From positions 1 through 64,000 of the forward strand of contig JAHBVG010000015.1 in the NCBI GenBank assembly GCA_019637695.1: DNA of 64,000 nucleotides. Direction: 5' to 3'. Below are positions 8,482 through 18,385 of this stretch, in pieces (the stretch's first letter is position 1; the number at the start of each line of letters is the position of its first letter). Both the position numbers and the translations under genes were made by a program. Under the pieces are notes generated by a model. The model worked only from the letters and a program-made list of their open reading frames with translations. It did no database searches and was not told the DNA's origin. The DNA comes from Caldilineaceae bacterium (GTDB lineage: Bacteria > Chloroflexota > Anaerolineae > Caldilineales > Caldilineaceae).

Positions 8482-10701
8482 ATGGCACAAATTCGAAGAG
8501 TAGCAATCCTGTTGCTGCTGGTCGCTGTGCTGGTTATGGCTGCTGCCTGTGGCGCAGAGGAACCGGCTGCCCCTGCCGCTCCCGCGGCGCCAGCCGCGCC
8601 GGCCGCGCAGCCCACCACCGCACCCGCTGCGGAACCAGCGGCCCCGGCAGCCCCTGCCGCAGCCGAGGAGATGATCGAGACGCCCTACGGTCCTCGCCCG
8701 GCGGGCACCGTCGACTATCCCGATCCGCCCGAACTGGATCTGGGTGGTGTGATCGTTGAACCCATGCCCATCGACCAGATCGTAACCTACCGCGCGTTGG
8801 ACAGCTACAACGAACCGGAATGGGTGACGGCATTGGTGGAAGCCGGCGAACTGCCCCCCGTTGAGGAACGCCTGCCTGTGGAACCCAAGGTCGTGCTGAC
8901 TGGCGGCTTGTCCGACGGCATCGGCATCTACGGCGATTCCTGGCGCGATTTCTCGGCCTGCCCCACGGCGGGTTGGAACAACGGCGCTGGCGTCACCTCG
9001 GGCTGGTTCGGCATCGAGGCCATGTCGTTCAACTATCAGGCGCTGGTCAAGACCGGTCCGCTCTTCCGCGCTGATCAGGATCTGGAACCCTTCCCCAACC
9101 TGGCCAAAAGCTGGGAATGGAGCGACGATGGTCTACAGTTGACCATGAACCTGATCGAAGGCGCCAAGTGGTCTGATGGCGCGCCCTTCACCGCCGACGA
9201 TGTCATCTTCACCTGGGAAGATCTGATCAACGATCCCAATGTGGTGCGCTTTGGCCCTAAGGGCGATGCCTTCAATCTGGACGGCCAACCCAGCATTCTG
9301 GAGAAGGTTGACGATTACACCATTCAGTGGACTTTCGCCACGCCGTTCCCCAAGTTTCTCTATTATTACATGGACGAGGGTGACTTCAATATCTCTCCTG
9401 CCCATGTCTTGAAAGACAACCACCCCAGATATAATGACAGCATCGACTACACCAGCTTCGCCAACATCCTCCCGCCCGACGCCCTGCCGGCTGTCACCAT
9501 GGGGCCGTGGGCGCCTGTGGAGTATGTGACCGACGAACTGTTGATCATGCGCCGCAATCCTTACTTCTGGATGGTGGACGAAGCGGGCAACCAGCTTCCC
9601 TACATCGACGAAGCCGTCTACCAGAAGGGTCCCAGCGGTGTGGGCCGCACCCTGTGTACCTTAGCCGGTGGCTGTGACCACACCAACCTGGAGAACCCTT
9701 CCAGCGAATTTGTGGAAGCCCTGCGCCGCGCCCAGGAACCCGATGCTGAGTTCATCATGAACTGGGGTCCCGAAGATCTCTCTTTCCAGTTGGAGTTGAA
9801 TCAGTCTGAGAGTCTCGGCATCACCAACGACCGTGACCGTGCCATTCGCCAACTCTTCCGCGAGGACGATTTCCGCCGTGCGTTGAGCCATGCCATTGAC
9901 CGCGAAGGTATTGCCCAATCGATCATGCGCGGTCCCTTCCTGCGTGGTTTCCCGGGCGGACTCTTCCCCGGGTCGCCTGAGTTCGACAAAGCTTCAGTCG
10001 TCTACTACGGCTACGATGTTGATAAGGCGCGAGAGTTGTTAGCTGGTTTGGGCCTGGAAGACACCGACGGCAACGGCACGCTCAACTTCACCGATGGCCC
10101 GGCTGCGGGTCAGGATGTGATTGTCAGTATGTCGACTTCGCAGGATCAGGCTGAAAGTGTCACTATCGGTGATCAGTTGGTAGCTATGTTTGAGGCTGTA
10201 GGCATCCAGGTAAACGCTCGACCTATGACCAGCCAGACGCGCACTGATCAAGTGACCAGTGGTCAATGGGATATGAGGGTTGACCGCAACGCTGACTTCC
10301 TGCTGCCCTTCAAGAACTGTCAGAACATGGCTCCTCTCACACCTTTGACACCGGTTTGGAATCGGGAAGCTCAAGGGAGCGAACGTGTGTTACGTGATTG
10401 GGAAGAGGAGATGGTTGATCTGATCACCGAGTACTGTGCTTCACAGGACCCGGCTGAGCGGAAGCAGTTGATCAACCAATACAACTATCTGTTCACGTAT
10501 CATAACTATGTCTTGGGCACGATTATTGGTCGCAAGGGCCTGGCCCTTGCCAGCCGCTTCAAGAACGTACCCGGCGGCACCCCGCCCTACATGTACCAGT
10601 GGGTCGAGGATGCCATCATGTCGGAGGTGATCTGGACGCCTGCGGAACAACACAAGCCGCAGGTCCGCCCGAACACCATTCCGGTCTACAGCAACGACTA
10701 A
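8482..10701 (+). CDS. ABC transporter substrate-binding lipoprotein (family 5)
   Basis: This 739-residue extracytoplasmic binding protein belongs to the oligopeptide/dipeptide family. Residues 1-22 form a lipoprotein signal peptide with lipobox MAAAC (Cys23). An Ala/Pro-rich linker to about residue 65 follows. The family core has WSDGAPFTADDVIFTWE, the usual signature of SBP_bac_5 proteins. The C-terminal domain contains FRRALSHAIDREGIAQ and DVDKARELLA. At over 700 residues it is longer than Escherichia coli OppA (about 540). ATG at 8482 follows AAGGAG. It captures the substrate outside the cell for the two permeases that follow. Peptide or sugar substrate cannot be told apart here. Confidence 0.93.
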   Translation: MAQIRRVAILLLLVAVLVMAAACGAEEPAAPAAPAAPAAPAAQPTTAPAAEPAAPAAPAAAEEMIETPYGPRPAGTVDYPDPPELDLGGVIVEPMPIDQIVTYRALDSYNEPEWVTALVEAGELPPVEERLPVEPKVVLTGGLSDGIGIYGDSWRDFSACPTAGWNNGAGVTSGWFGIEAMSFNYQALVKTGPLFRADQDLEPFPNLAKSWEWSDDGLQLTMNLIEGAKWSDGAPFTADDVIFTWEDLINDPNVVRFGPKGDAFNLDGQPSILEKVDDYTIQWTFATPFPKFLYYYMDEGDFNISPAHVLKDNHPRYNDSIDYTSFANILPPDALPAVTMGPWAPVEYVTDELLIMRRNPYFWMVDEAGNQLPYIDEAVYQKGPSGVGRTLCTLAGGCDHTNLENPSSEFVEALRRAQEPDAEFIMNWGPEDLSFQLELNQSESLGITNDRDRAIRQLFREDDFRRALSHAIDREGIAQSIMRGPFLRGFPGGLFPGSPEFDKASVVYYGYDVDKARELLAGLGLEDTDGNGTLNFTDGPAAGQDVIVSMSTSQDQAESVTIGDQLVAMFEAVGIQVNARPMTSQTRTDQVTSGQWDMRVDRNADFLLPFKNCQNMAPLTPLTPVWNREAQGSERVLRDWEEEMVDLITEYCASQDPAERKQLINQYNYLFTYHNYVLGTIIGRKGLALASRFKNVPGGTPPYMYQWVEDAIMSEVIWTPAEQHKPQVRPNTIPVYSND

Positions 10702-10790
10702 GTTGATGGAATGCGATGATGGGATGATGGGATGATGGCATCGTGTCCATATCCCATCATCCCATCATCTTCGCTCGCTGCCAAAGGCTC
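10702..10790. repeat. Repeat-word hairpin (GATGATGG)
   Basis: Three GATGATGG words (period 8) are followed by a short spacer and the complementary CCCATCATCCCATCATC array. The two arms can form a stem of about 17 bp. It lies between the binding-protein and first permease genes and may lower downstream expression or stabilise upstream mRNA. Confidence 0.7.
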
Positions 10791-10796
10791 TAACCC

Positions 10797-11795
10797 ATGC
10801 TGAATTTCATCATTCGCCGCCTGTTGATCTCAGTGCTTGTGCTGATCGCCATTGCTGTGACCTCATTTTTTATTATTCAGTTGCCTCCCGGCGATTTTGC
10901 CTCTACCTATAAACAGTTCTTGATCCAGACAGGCGGTATGACCGAAGACCGCGCCGAAGAGATGACCCAGTTGGTGCGCAGGCAATATGGCCTGGATCAG
11001 CCGGTTCATATGCAGTTTTTTACCTGGGTGCGGGGGATTGTCACCGAGGGCAAATTTGGCTATTCCTTTGCCTACCGCCGAGACGCCGGCGATATTATCA
11101 TGGACCGGCTGCCCAAGACGCTGATGCTGGCGTTGGCCGCCCACCTCACCTCGACGATTGTGGGGGTGTTGGCGGGGATCTACGTAGCCCCGCGCCAATA
11201 TGGCTGGGCGGATAATATTTTAAGTGTCATTGCCTTTATCTTTACGTCGATCCCGCGCTTTTTCATCGCGCTGGTTATCCTCTATGTATTGGTCTTCACT
11301 TTCCGCCAGAGCCATGTCACTTCGTTTTTCTCGCCAGAGTATGTAGTCGCGCCCTGGTCCTGGGCTAAATTCGTCGATCTCATGAGCCACATCTGGCCGG
11401 TGATCGTCGTGGCCGGGCTGGGCGGCGTGGCGCGCAATATGCGCGTCATGCGCGGCAATCTGTTGGATGTCCTCAACGCCCAATATGTCACCACTGCCCG
11501 CTCCAAAGGATTGCATGAGCGGGGTGTGATCTACAAACATGCTGTGCCCAACGCTCTGCACCCCATGGTCGCCTACCAGGGAACTGCGCTCCCCTATATG
11601 TTGCAAGGTGAATTGGAGGTGACCATTGTCATGGGGATTGCCACCTTAGGCCCGATCTTCTATCAATCGCTGGCGACACAGGATATTTATCTGGCTGGGG
11701 GTATCTTGTTGGCGATCTCCTCTTTGATCGTACTCGGCAACCTGATCGCCGATCTGCTGCTGGCGGTCCTCGATCCGCGCATTCGATATAGTTAG
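10797..11795 (+). CDS. ABC transporter permease (OppB/DppB-like)
   Basis: This 332-residue inner-membrane permease begins MLNFIIRRLLISVLVLIAIA, the typical first helix of OppB/DppB proteins, followed by a long periplasmic loop. Five further hydrophobic segments follow. The conserved cytoplasmic loop that contacts the ATPase reads NVLNAQ-like with YVTTARSKGLHERGVIYKHAVPNA (EAA motif region). It forms the transmembrane pore with the next permease. The ATG is preceded by little recognisable ribosome-binding sequence, and a repeat-word hairpin lies just upstream. Confidence 0.92.
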   Translation: MLNFIIRRLLISVLVLIAIAVTSFFIIQLPPGDFASTYKQFLIQTGGMTEDRAEEMTQLVRRQYGLDQPVHMQFFTWVRGIVTEGKFGYSFAYRRDAGDIIMDRLPKTLMLALAAHLTSTIVGVLAGIYVAPRQYGWADNILSVIAFIFTSIPRFFIALVILYVLVFTFRQSHVTSFFSPEYVVAPWSWAKFVDLMSHIWPVIVVAGLGGVARNMRVMRGNLLDVLNAQYVTTARSKGLHERGVIYKHAVPNALHPMVAYQGTALPYMLQGELEVTIVMGIATLGPIFYQSLATQDIYLAGGILLAISSLIVLGNLIADLLLAVLDPRIRYS

Positions 11796-11897
11796 GAGGG
11801 GCGCTGATTGAGGCAGGACGACTGCTCGCCATTGAGTTGACGTTGCAATCCGCTCCAACCCATGCCCCTACTTTACCCGACCGGAGGGTTAGTCCTG

Positions 11898-13037
11898 ATG
11901 AGTGTAGCCGTAAGCGAACCATTATCCGTAGAAGAAAAAATTGAGCCGATCCGTCCTCAGCGGCGCGAGACCTATTATCAGCTTGTGTGGCGGCGCTTCC
12001 GGCGCAGCAAACCGGCCATTGTCGGTGGCCTGATGGTGGCAATGCTCTTGTTGTTGGCGATCTTTGCCGATTTTTTTGCGCCTTACCCCCTGACCCAAAC
12101 CAACGCCCGTAACGCCTTCATCCCGCCCACTAAAATTCACTTCATCGACAGCGAAGGGAATTTTCACCTCCGCCCCTTTGTCTATGAACAGGTGGTGGAA
12201 GTGGACATGCGCACCTTTGCGCCCATCTGGACGGAGAACACCGATCAGCGTTACCCCATTCAGTTTTTTGTGAAGGGATGGGAGTACAAACTCTTCGGCT
12301 TCATCCCTATGGACCGCCATCTCTTCGGTGTGGAAGGGACAGATATCTTCCTTTTGGGGACAGATAAATTGGGCGCCGATCTGTGGAGCAAATCGTGTGA
12401 GGCAGGCCGTATTTCGCTGACCATGAGCATTTTCGGAACCTTTATCAGCGTCATCATTGGCGCGGCGGTGGGCGTCATCTCCGGCTACTACGGCGGCTGG
12501 TTCGACACGATTGTGCAGCGTTTCGTCGAGTTCATCACCGCCTTTCCGACGTTAGCGCTCTGGCTTGCCCTGGCCGCCATTGTGCCCCGCACCTGGGATT
12601 CGTTCCGAATTTTTATCATCATGGCCTTTATCTTCGCTCTCCTCTCGTGGACAACGCTGGCGCGCGAGGTGCGCGGCAAGGTCCTCTCGTTGCGCGAAAC
12701 CGACTTTGTGATGGCCGCCAAGGAAATGGGCGCATCGGACAAACGGATCATGTTTTTGCACGTGCTGCCCAATACCTTCAGCCATATTATCGTGATCCTG
12801 ACCCTGACCATCCCGGGGATCATCCTGGCCGAGGCATTCCTCAGCTTTTTGGGGATCGGCATCCAACGTCCGCTGATCAGTTGGGGCCTGCTCATGCAGG
12901 ACGCCCAAAATCTGCGCACCCTGGGCGAGACGCCGTGGATCATGGCCCCGGCTGCCTTTATCATTCTGGCAGTGCTGGGCTTCAACCTGTTGGGCGATGG
13001 TCTGCGCGATGCGGCGGATCCCTATTCGACTACCTGA
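11898..13037 (+). CDS. ABC transporter permease (OppC/DppC-like)
   Basis: This 379-residue partner permease has an N-terminal cytoplasmic segment, a first helix around [18 protein letters not shown] and a long insert of about 100 residues before the transport core. The EAA loop reads [22 protein letters not shown]. The insert after the first helix (roughly residues 75-155) is longer than in Escherichia coli OppC and probably lies outside. ATG at 11898 was chosen over 11862 because GGAGGG lies 9 nt upstream. It is followed by a heptad array and then the cytochrome gene. Confidence 0.92.
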   Translation: MSVAVSEPLSVEEKIEPIRPQRRETYYQLVWRRFRRSKPAIVGGLMVAMLLLLAIFADFFAPYPLTQTNARNAFIPPTKIHFIDSEGNFHLRPFVYEQVVEVDMRTFAPIWTENTDQRYPIQFFVKGWEYKLFGFIPMDRHLFGVEGTDIFLLGTDKLGADLWSKSCEAGRISLTMSIFGTFISVIIGAAVGVISGYYGGWFDTIVQRFVEFITAFPTLALWLALAAIVPRTWDSFRIFIIMAFIFALLSWTTLAREVRGKVLSLRETDFVMAAKEMGASDKRIMFLHVLPNTFSHIIVILTLTIPGIILAEAFLSFLGIGIQRPLISWGLLMQDAQNLRTLGETPWIMAPAAFIILAVLGFNLLGDGLRDAADPYSTT

Positions 13038-13085
13038 GAATAGGGATTGGGGACTGGGGATTGGAGACTGGGTTGTTGAAAACCG
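13038..13085. repeat. Heptad-period array
   Basis: TAGGGAT-TGGGGAC-TGGGGAT-TGGAGAC-TGGG words run directly after the stop codon of the permease gene. Only one arm is evident, so this copy may be a half element. Confidence 0.7.
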
Positions 13086-13190
13086 CCCCGGTGCAACTCC
13101 TGTTTTGATGTAACTACTAAGCCCTATGCTCCAAGCAGGTCCGTGACCTGACTAGAGCAGGGGTAGCGCAAAAGATGTTGAGATATAGTC

Positions 13191-14981
13191 ATGAACAAAT
13201 TATCAAAATGGGGCTGGTCAGTGTTGATCTTTGCCCTGGTGAACATGGCGCTGATCTTGCTGAACAGCCTGCAAGAGGCAGCACCACTCTTTGCCCAACC
13301 CTCCACAACTGGCGAGGAAACACTGTCCGGCGTGGTGGTGAATCAGGATGGACCCGTGGCAGGCGCCACCGTGCGGGTACAGCTATCCCTGGAATCGACG
13401 CTGACCGCCGAGGACGGATCGTTCACGTTGACCGGCCTTGAGAAAGGCCAATCAGTCACGGTAACAGCATGGGCAGCCGGCCATTATATCGGCATGAACG
13501 TGGGCGCAGCCGGTGGACCGCCCATCGAGATCACCCTCTTCCCCTATTTTATGACCGACAACCATCTCTACGAGTGGGCGTCGAGGGATGGGGTGAAGGG
13601 ATCGGCCAGTTGCGGGCTTTGCCATACGGCCTATGTGGAGTGGCAGGCTGACGCACACGGCCAGAGCGCCACCAATCCCCGCTTTCTTTCCATGTACGCG
13701 GGGACCGATATCCACGGCAACCGCAGCCCGGAGCCAGAAAAGACTAGCCTGGGCATTCCGTTGCCGCCGGATCTAAATGAGCCATACTATGGGCCGGGCC
13801 ACTCGTTGGATTATCCTAACCGGCCGGGCAATTGCGCCACCTGCCATATCCCTGTTGCGGCGAAGATGACAAACAAACAGAATTGTTCGTGGTCCGGCTG
13901 CCATGCCACCACCGTCGTCGCCAATTCGTATGGGCTTCTCGAAAATGCACCCTTCCCCATCGATCTGACGGGAACAGCCGCCGAGGGGATCACGTGCGAG
14001 TTCTGCCACAAGATCGGGGATGTGATCCTGAACCGCGAGACGAAACTACCCTATGCGGACATGCCTGGCATCCTTTCCGTGCGGCTGCACCGGCCACGAG
14101 AGGGGCAGGACATCTTCTTCGGCACGGTGGATGACGCCCACCCAGCCGAGATCGGCGAGAACCATGATACCTATCTTCCGCTATTGAAAGAGAGCGCCTT
14201 TTGCGCCAGTTGCCATTACGGCATTATGGGTGGCGTGGTGGGCAATATGCAGGTCACTAATGGCGTACTTGTCTATAATTCCTATGGCGAATGGCTGGAT
14301 AGTCCTTACAGCGACCCGGAGACAGGCCAGACCTGCCAGGATTGTCACATGCCGGTGGTGGAGACAGACGCGGAGACCAACTATTTTGTCTTCCCCGAGC
14401 AGGGCGGGTTGGCCCGTGATCCCAGCCAGGTTCACAACCACCGGATGTTGGGCATATCTGACGAGGAATTTATGCAGAATTCGGTGAGCATGACCACCAC
14501 GGCGAAAGTTGTGGGCGATCAAGTATTGGTCAACGTGCGTATTACCAATGATCGGACCGGCCATCATATCCCCACAGATTCGCCGCTCCGCCACATGATG
14601 CTGGTGGTGGAGGTTAAAGACGCCAGTGGGCAACCGCTCTTCCCAACCGCTGGCTCAACGCTCCCCGACTGGGCGGGGAACTACGCCGGTCTGCCCGGCA
14701 GAATGTTCGCCAAAGTCTTGCAGGACGAGTGGACCGGCGAGATGCCCACCGGCGCGTATTGGCGTCCTGTGCGGTTGGTCTCCGACACACGGCTGCCCGC
14801 GCACAAGACCAGCGCCAGCTATTACCAGTTCGCCATTCCCAATGGGAGCGACAGCCAGGATTTGACCGTGGAAACGCGTCTCATCTTCCGCCGGGCGTAC
14901 CAGCAATTGCAGGAATGGAAAGATTGGAACGATCCCGATATCCTGATGAAAGAAGAGATCGTGCGGCTGCATTCTCAGTAA
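13191..14981 (+). CDS. Secreted hexaheme cytochrome c with carboxypeptidase-regulatory-like domain
   Basis: This 596-residue exported protein has a signal peptide in residues 1-36 ending LFAQ. Residues 44-115 look like a carboxypeptidase-regulatory Ig-like domain ([18 protein letters not shown]). Six heme c sites follow: CGLCH (141), CATCH (215), CSWSGCH (232, a CX4CH site), CEFCH (269), CASCH (338) and CQDCH (382). The last third is heme-free and beta-rich. Multiheme proteins of this layout carry electrons at the cell surface. No haem lyase, quinol oxidase or other redox gene is adjacent. It lies inside the ABC transporter operon, between permease and second ATPase, which is odd. Confidence 0.88.
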   Translation: MNKLSKWGWSVLIFALVNMALILLNSLQEAAPLFAQPSTTGEETLSGVVVNQDGPVAGATVRVQLSLESTLTAEDGSFTLTGLEKGQSVTVTAWAAGHYIGMNVGAAGGPPIEITLFPYFMTDNHLYEWASRDGVKGSASCGLCHTAYVEWQADAHGQSATNPRFLSMYAGTDIHGNRSPEPEKTSLGIPLPPDLNEPYYGPGHSLDYPNRPGNCATCHIPVAAKMTNKQNCSWSGCHATTVVANSYGLLENAPFPIDLTGTAAEGITCEFCHKIGDVILNRETKLPYADMPGILSVRLHRPREGQDIFFGTVDDAHPAEIGENHDTYLPLLKESAFCASCHYGIMGGVVGNMQVTNGVLVYNSYGEWLDSPYSDPETGQTCQDCHMPVVETDAETNYFVFPEQGGLARDPSQVHNHRMLGISDEEFMQNSVSMTTTAKVVGDQVLVNVRITNDRTGHHIPTDSPLRHMMLVVEVKDASGQPLFPTAGSTLPDWAGNYAGLPGRMFAKVLQDEWTGEMPTGAYWRPVRLVSDTRLPAHKTSASYYQFAIPNGSDSQDLTVETRLIFRRAYQQLQEWKDWNDPDILMKEEIVRLHSQ

Positions 14982-15008
14982 ACGGAAGAAGCGGGGATGC
15001 AAGGAGGC

Positions 15009-15068
15009 AGGGGTATGCGTGGGGCGGAAGCACATGGCGAGCGCTCCTTCCGCCCCACGCATACCCCT
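15009..15068. terminator. 22-bp perfect stem-loop
   Basis: Arms 15009-15030 and 15047-15068 are perfectly complementary over 22 bp and enclose a 16-nt loop. No T-run follows, so it is not a classical Rho-independent terminator. It separates the cytochrome gene from the second ATPase gene. It could act as a processing or attenuation site. Confidence 0.65.
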
Positions 15069-15114
15069 ACGTTACCTGTACAGTTATAATCTATTCAATT
15101 CGAAACGAACCAAC

Positions 15115-16212
15115 ATGACCCAACCCGAAACCCCAAACCAGCAGCAAACCAAAGGCAATGTGCAGTTGATCTGGAAGGAGACCCCTGCCGTCGAGGGCGA
15201 CAATTATATCCTCGAAGTCAACGATCTGAAACAGCATTTCCCTATTCAGAAGGGCTTTCTGCAACGGGTCGTCGGCCATATCAAGGCCGTGGACGGTGTC
15301 AGCTTCAAGCTGCGTGAGCAGGAGGTGCTGGGCATTGTGGGCGAAAGTGGTTGTGGAAAAACCACCACCGGACGCTCAATTCTACGCCTTTATGATCCGA
15401 CCGCTGGTGAAGTCTGGTATCGTCGCAAGGATGGCACCCGCGTCAATGTCGCCAGCCTTGATCAAAATGCCATGAAAGAGTTGCGCCGCGAGATGCGCAT
15501 GATCTTTCAGGATCCCTTCAGCTCGTTGAATCCGCGCTTTACCGTCAAGGATATTATCGGCGAACCGCTGATCATCCACCGGGTTGCCCGCGGCCGCGAA
15601 CTTGAGGATCGAGTGGCGCAGTTGATGCAGAGTGTGGGCTTAAACCCCGACTATATGAGCCGCTATCCCCACGAGTTTTCCGGTGGACAGCGCCAGCGGA
15701 TTGGTCTGGCGCGGACGCTTGCCCTCAATCCGCGTCTCATCATTGCCGATGAGCCGGTCTCCGCGCTGGATGTGTCGGTGCAGGCGCAAGTCTTGAATCT
15801 GCTCCAGGAATTGAAAGATGATCTGGGGCTGACGTTGATCTTTATCGCCCATGATCTCTCTGTGGTTGAGCATATCTGCGACCGCATCGCCGTCATGTAC
15901 CTGGGCCGCATTGTCGAGATGGCTGCTTCCGATGAATTGCTCTACCATCCGTTGCATCCTTATACCGAAGCGTTAGTCTCTGCGGTGCCGCCGGCGGATC
16001 CAGATATTCGGGTCAACCGTATCATCCTCGAAGGGGACATCCCCAGCCCGGCCAACCCGCCCAGCGGCTGTGTTTTCCATCCCCGTTGTCGTTACAATGA
16101 CGGTAATCGGTGCGTCCAAGAGATTCCAGTACTGCGCGAGATCGAGCCTAACCATTTTGCCAGTTGTCACTATGCTGAGGAATTACATCTGCAAGGGATT
16201 ATAAGCGCATGA
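15115..16212 (+). CDS. Opp/Dpp-type ABC transporter ATP-binding protein (OppF/DppF-like)
   Basis: This 365-residue second ATPase subunit has Walker A GESGCGKT, signature FSGGQRQR, Walker [13 protein letters not shown] and the C-terminal oligopeptide tail [15 protein letters not shown]. It pairs with the OppD-like protein encoded at 7285-8292. ATG at 15115 is preferred; the upstream in-frame codons run through the 22-bp hairpin. A TATAAT at 15085-15090 hints at an independent promoter with a poor -35. The stop overlaps the next start by 4 bp. Confidence 0.93.
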   Translation: MTQPETPNQQQTKGNVQLIWKETPAVEGDNYILEVNDLKQHFPIQKGFLQRVVGHIKAVDGVSFKLREQEVLGIVGESGCGKTTTGRSILRLYDPTAGEVWYRRKDGTRVNVASLDQNAMKELRREMRMIFQDPFSSLNPRFTVKDIIGEPLIIHRVARGRELEDRVAQLMQSVGLNPDYMSRYPHEFSGGQRQRIGLARTLALNPRLIIADEPVSALDVSVQAQVLNLLQELKDDLGLTLIFIAHDLSVVEHICDRIAVMYLGRIVEMAASDELLYHPLHPYTEALVSAVPPADPDIRVNRIILEGDIPSPANPPSGCVFHPRCRYNDGNRCVQEIPVLREIEPNHFASCHYAEELHLQGIISA

Positions 16213-16565
16213 TGAAAAATGCCAACCGTACACTGGCCTTTTTAGCCTATCTGATCCCGGTGATCGTCCCACTCTATATCATCCTTTTACGGTCGAAGGA
16301 TGGCTTTGCACGCTATCATGCGTACCAATCCCTCTCCCTCTGCGCTGCTGCGTTGATCGTGCCTCTGGTATGGGCAATCGCCGCCTGGGCAATGGTGTGG
16401 ATTCCACTGGTGGGGGCCTTACTCTCGGCGGCCAGTTTCGCCCTGGTGATCGGCGCCTATCTTGCGATCGTGGTTGGATGGTTCTACGGCATGACCTCCG
16501 CCCTACAGGCTCTGGTTCGCCCGGTGCCGCTCTTTGGTGGATGGGGAGAGCGATTCCTGACCTAA
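16209..16565 (+). CDS. Small Tic20/DUF4870-like membrane protein
   Basis: This 118-residue protein consists of three hydrophobic helices. The sequence [14 protein letters not shown] after the first helix is typical of the DUF4870/Tic20-like family, whose role in bacteria is not known. It starts at the ATGA overlap with the upstream ATPase gene, so it is translationally coupled to the ABC transporter operon and closes it. A transport-accessory role is possible but is only an inference from position. Confidence 0.7.
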   Translation: MMKNANRTLAFLAYLIPVIVPLYIILLRSKDGFARYHAYQSLSLCAAALIVPLVWAIAAWAMVWIPLVGALLSAASFALVIGAYLAIVVGWFYGMTSALQALVRPVPLFGGWGERFLT

Positions 16566-16592
16566 AGAGAATGCAGATAGAAAGCGGAAGTT

Positions 16593-16646
16593 TTGTAGGT
16601 CACGTTTCTATACGTGACTTGTCCGGTATGGAAACCGAACCTACAA
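16593..16646 (+). ncRNA. Possible three-way junction RNA structure
   Basis: An outer stem TTGTAGGT (16593-16600) / ACCTACAA (16639-16646) encloses two hairpins, CACGT-TTCTAT-ACGTG and CCGGT-ATGGAA-ACCG. Together they would make a small cloverleaf in RNA or a cruciform in DNA. It is not a tRNA: arm lengths and conserved residues do not fit. It lies after the transporter operon. Confidence 0.4.
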
Positions 16647-16681
16647 GCAAAAGTAGTGGTTTCAATCTGTTTTGACTTTAA

Positions 16682-16711
16682 TTGCCCGTTTTTCGGAAGC
16701 AGTGCTACAAT
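16682..16711 (+). promoter_or_regulatory. Putative promoter for the GH4 gene
   Basis: TTGCCC (16682-16687) and TACAAT (16706-16711) are 18 bp apart, with a TGC extension directly before the -10. Transcription would start near 16718 and run at once into the terminator at 16730. Confidence 0.45.
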
Positions 16712-16729
16712 TCATCTCGGTTATCAAGC

Positions 16730-16756
16730 GCCGGATGCAAATCCGGCTTCTTTTTT
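16730..16756 (+). terminator. Rho-independent terminator or attenuator
   Basis: The stem GCCGGAT / ATCCGGC closes a GCAA tetraloop and is followed by TTCTTTTTT. It lies between the putative promoter and the GH4 start at 16823. A second small hairpin, GACTAAA-TCGC-TTTAGTC (16773-16790), follows it. It either ends the transporter operon or acts as a leader attenuator of the GH4 gene. Confidence 0.75.
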
Positions 16757-16822
16757 AAGATCTATTCTCCCAGACTAAATCGCTTTAGTCATTTACCTTC
16801 CTTCAATCAAGGAGCATACACT

Positions 16823-18166
16823 ATGCCAAAGATCACCTTTATCGGCGCGGGGAGCCTGGTCTTTACCCGCCGCCTCTGCAATGACATTCTGCTCTCCCCC
16901 GCCCTCAAAGACAGCACCATCAGCCTGATGGATCTCGATCCCAAGCGTTTACGCCAGGCCCAGGAGATTGTGCAGGGGATCGTCGAGCGCCGCGGCGTCT
17001 CCGCCAGGGTCGAAGCCACCACCGACCGCCGCCAGGCCGTTACCGGCGCGGACTATGTGGTCACCACCTTCCAACAGGGCGGATTGGACGCCTACAAACT
17101 CGACATTGAAATTCCACAAAAGTACGGCGTGGAGCAGTGTGTGGGCGATACGCTGGGGCCGGGCGGCGTTTTCCGCTCGCTGCGTACTATCCCCGTGCTG
17201 TTGGAACTGGTGCAGGATATGGCCGAAGTCGCGCCCGACGCCCTGCTGCTCAACTATGTCAACCCCATGGCCGCCAACTGCTGGGCCGTGGACGCAGCCA
17301 CGGGCTGGCCGCACATCGGTCTCTGCCATAGCGTACAGGGGACGAGCGAAATGCTGGCCCGTTGGATCAACGTGCCCTATGACGAAATCAACTTCCTCTG
17401 CGCAGGCATCAATCACCAGGCATTCTTCCTCGAATTCCGTCGCGGCAAAGAGGATCTCTATCCCCAAATTTGGGAAGCAATCGGGCGGCCCGAAGTCAAG
17501 GCCGAGGAACCCGTGCGCATCGAGTTGATGGAACATTTCGGCTACTTTGTCACCGAATCCAGCGGCCATGCCAGCGAGTATTCGCCCTATTTCCGCAAGA
17601 GCGCGCAGATGGTCAACGAGGCGTTGGTTCCCCGCTTCAGCGATCCGCGCAACAGTTGGTTCGATTCCGCACGCACCGGCGGCTATTATCGCCACTGTAT
17701 CGAGCGGCTGGGCAAATTCCAGGAGGAGTTCGACGAGATCCGCAACACCGATCCCGGCGCGGAACGTTCCCACGAGTACGGTTCGTGGATCATCGAGGCC
17801 GTGGAGACCAACAACCCGATCCGGGTCAACGGCAACGTGCCCAACACGGGCCTGATCACCAACCTGCCCGAAGGTTGTTGCGTCGAAGTGACCTGCCTTG
17901 TCGATGCCAATGGCGTGCAGCCCACTTTCGTTGGGGCTATCCCCACGCAGTTGGCCGCGCTTAACCGCACCAATATCAACGTGCAGGAGTTGATCGTCGA
18001 GGCCGCGCTGAGCGGGGACACCGACGCCGTTCACCACGCCGTCATGCTCGATCCGCTCACCGCCGCTGTCTGTACGCTGCCACAGATCCGCGCCATGGTG
18101 AACGAGATGCTCGACGCCCAGGCGCGCTGGCTGCCGCAATTTGAGCTTGAACCGGTCATGGCCTGA
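16823..18166 (+). CDS. Family 4 glycoside hydrolase (alpha-galactosidase/alpha-glucosidase type)
   Basis: This 447-residue GH4 enzyme needs NAD+ and a divalent metal. The N-terminal Rossmann motif is [22 protein letters not shown] (around 144-149), LCHS with metal ligand Cys168, and CAGINH with His198 are the family markers. GH4 enzymes cleave alpha-glycosides by an oxidation-elimination mechanism rather than by acid/base hydrolysis. ATG at 16823 follows AAGGAG. A paralogue lies 1.2 kb downstream. The exact sugar specificity (galactoside, glucoside or uronide) cannot be fixed by eye. The product probably feeds the nearby oxidoreductases. Confidence 0.92.
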   Translation: MPKITFIGAGSLVFTRRLCNDILLSPALKDSTISLMDLDPKRLRQAQEIVQGIVERRGVSARVEATTDRRQAVTGADYVVTTFQQGGLDAYKLDIEIPQKYGVEQCVGDTLGPGGVFRSLRTIPVLLELVQDMAEVAPDALLLNYVNPMAANCWAVDAATGWPHIGLCHSVQGTSEMLARWINVPYDEINFLCAGINHQAFFLEFRRGKEDLYPQIWEAIGRPEVKAEEPVRIELMEHFGYFVTESSGHASEYSPYFRKSAQMVNEALVPRFSDPRNSWFDSARTGGYYRHCIERLGKFQEEFDEIRNTDPGAERSHEYGSWIIEAVETNNPIRVNGNVPNTGLITNLPEGCCVEVTCLVDANGVQPTFVGAIPTQLAALNRTNINVQELIVEAALSGDTDAVHHAVMLDPLTAAVCTLPQIRAMVNEMLDAQARWLPQFELEPVMA

Positions 18167-18177
18167 GAAGATTCAAC

Positions 18178-18362
18178 GCAGAGAGAGCAGAGAAATAGAT
18201 CACAGATTACACAGATAGAGATTGGGAGATTTCCGGTTGCAGCAATCGGCGGGATTGGGGGATTTCCAGAAAGAGTTCTCTCTGGAATCCTGAAAATCCT
18301 GCAAATCCATGTCCTCTCTGGAATCCGTGTAAATCTGTGCAATCTGTGATCAGTTTTTTGTC
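18178..18362. repeat. Imperfect palindrome of repeat words
   Basis: The left arm GATCACAGATTACACAGAT pairs with the right arm ATCTGTGCAATCTGTGATC. Between them are 9-nt words of the AATCCTGAA type and a short GGGATTGGGGGA tract. It lies between the first GH4 gene and the nucleotidyltransferase gene and belongs to the same general class as the heptad elements. Confidence 0.6.
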
Positions 18363-18385
18363 TGCCCCGTAGAGGATTGACGTCT

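Noticed and set aside
16593-16646. tRNA-like cloverleaf
   Set aside because: Stem lengths are wrong, there is no anticodon arm of 5 bp with a 7-nt loop, no T-arm consensus and no CCA.
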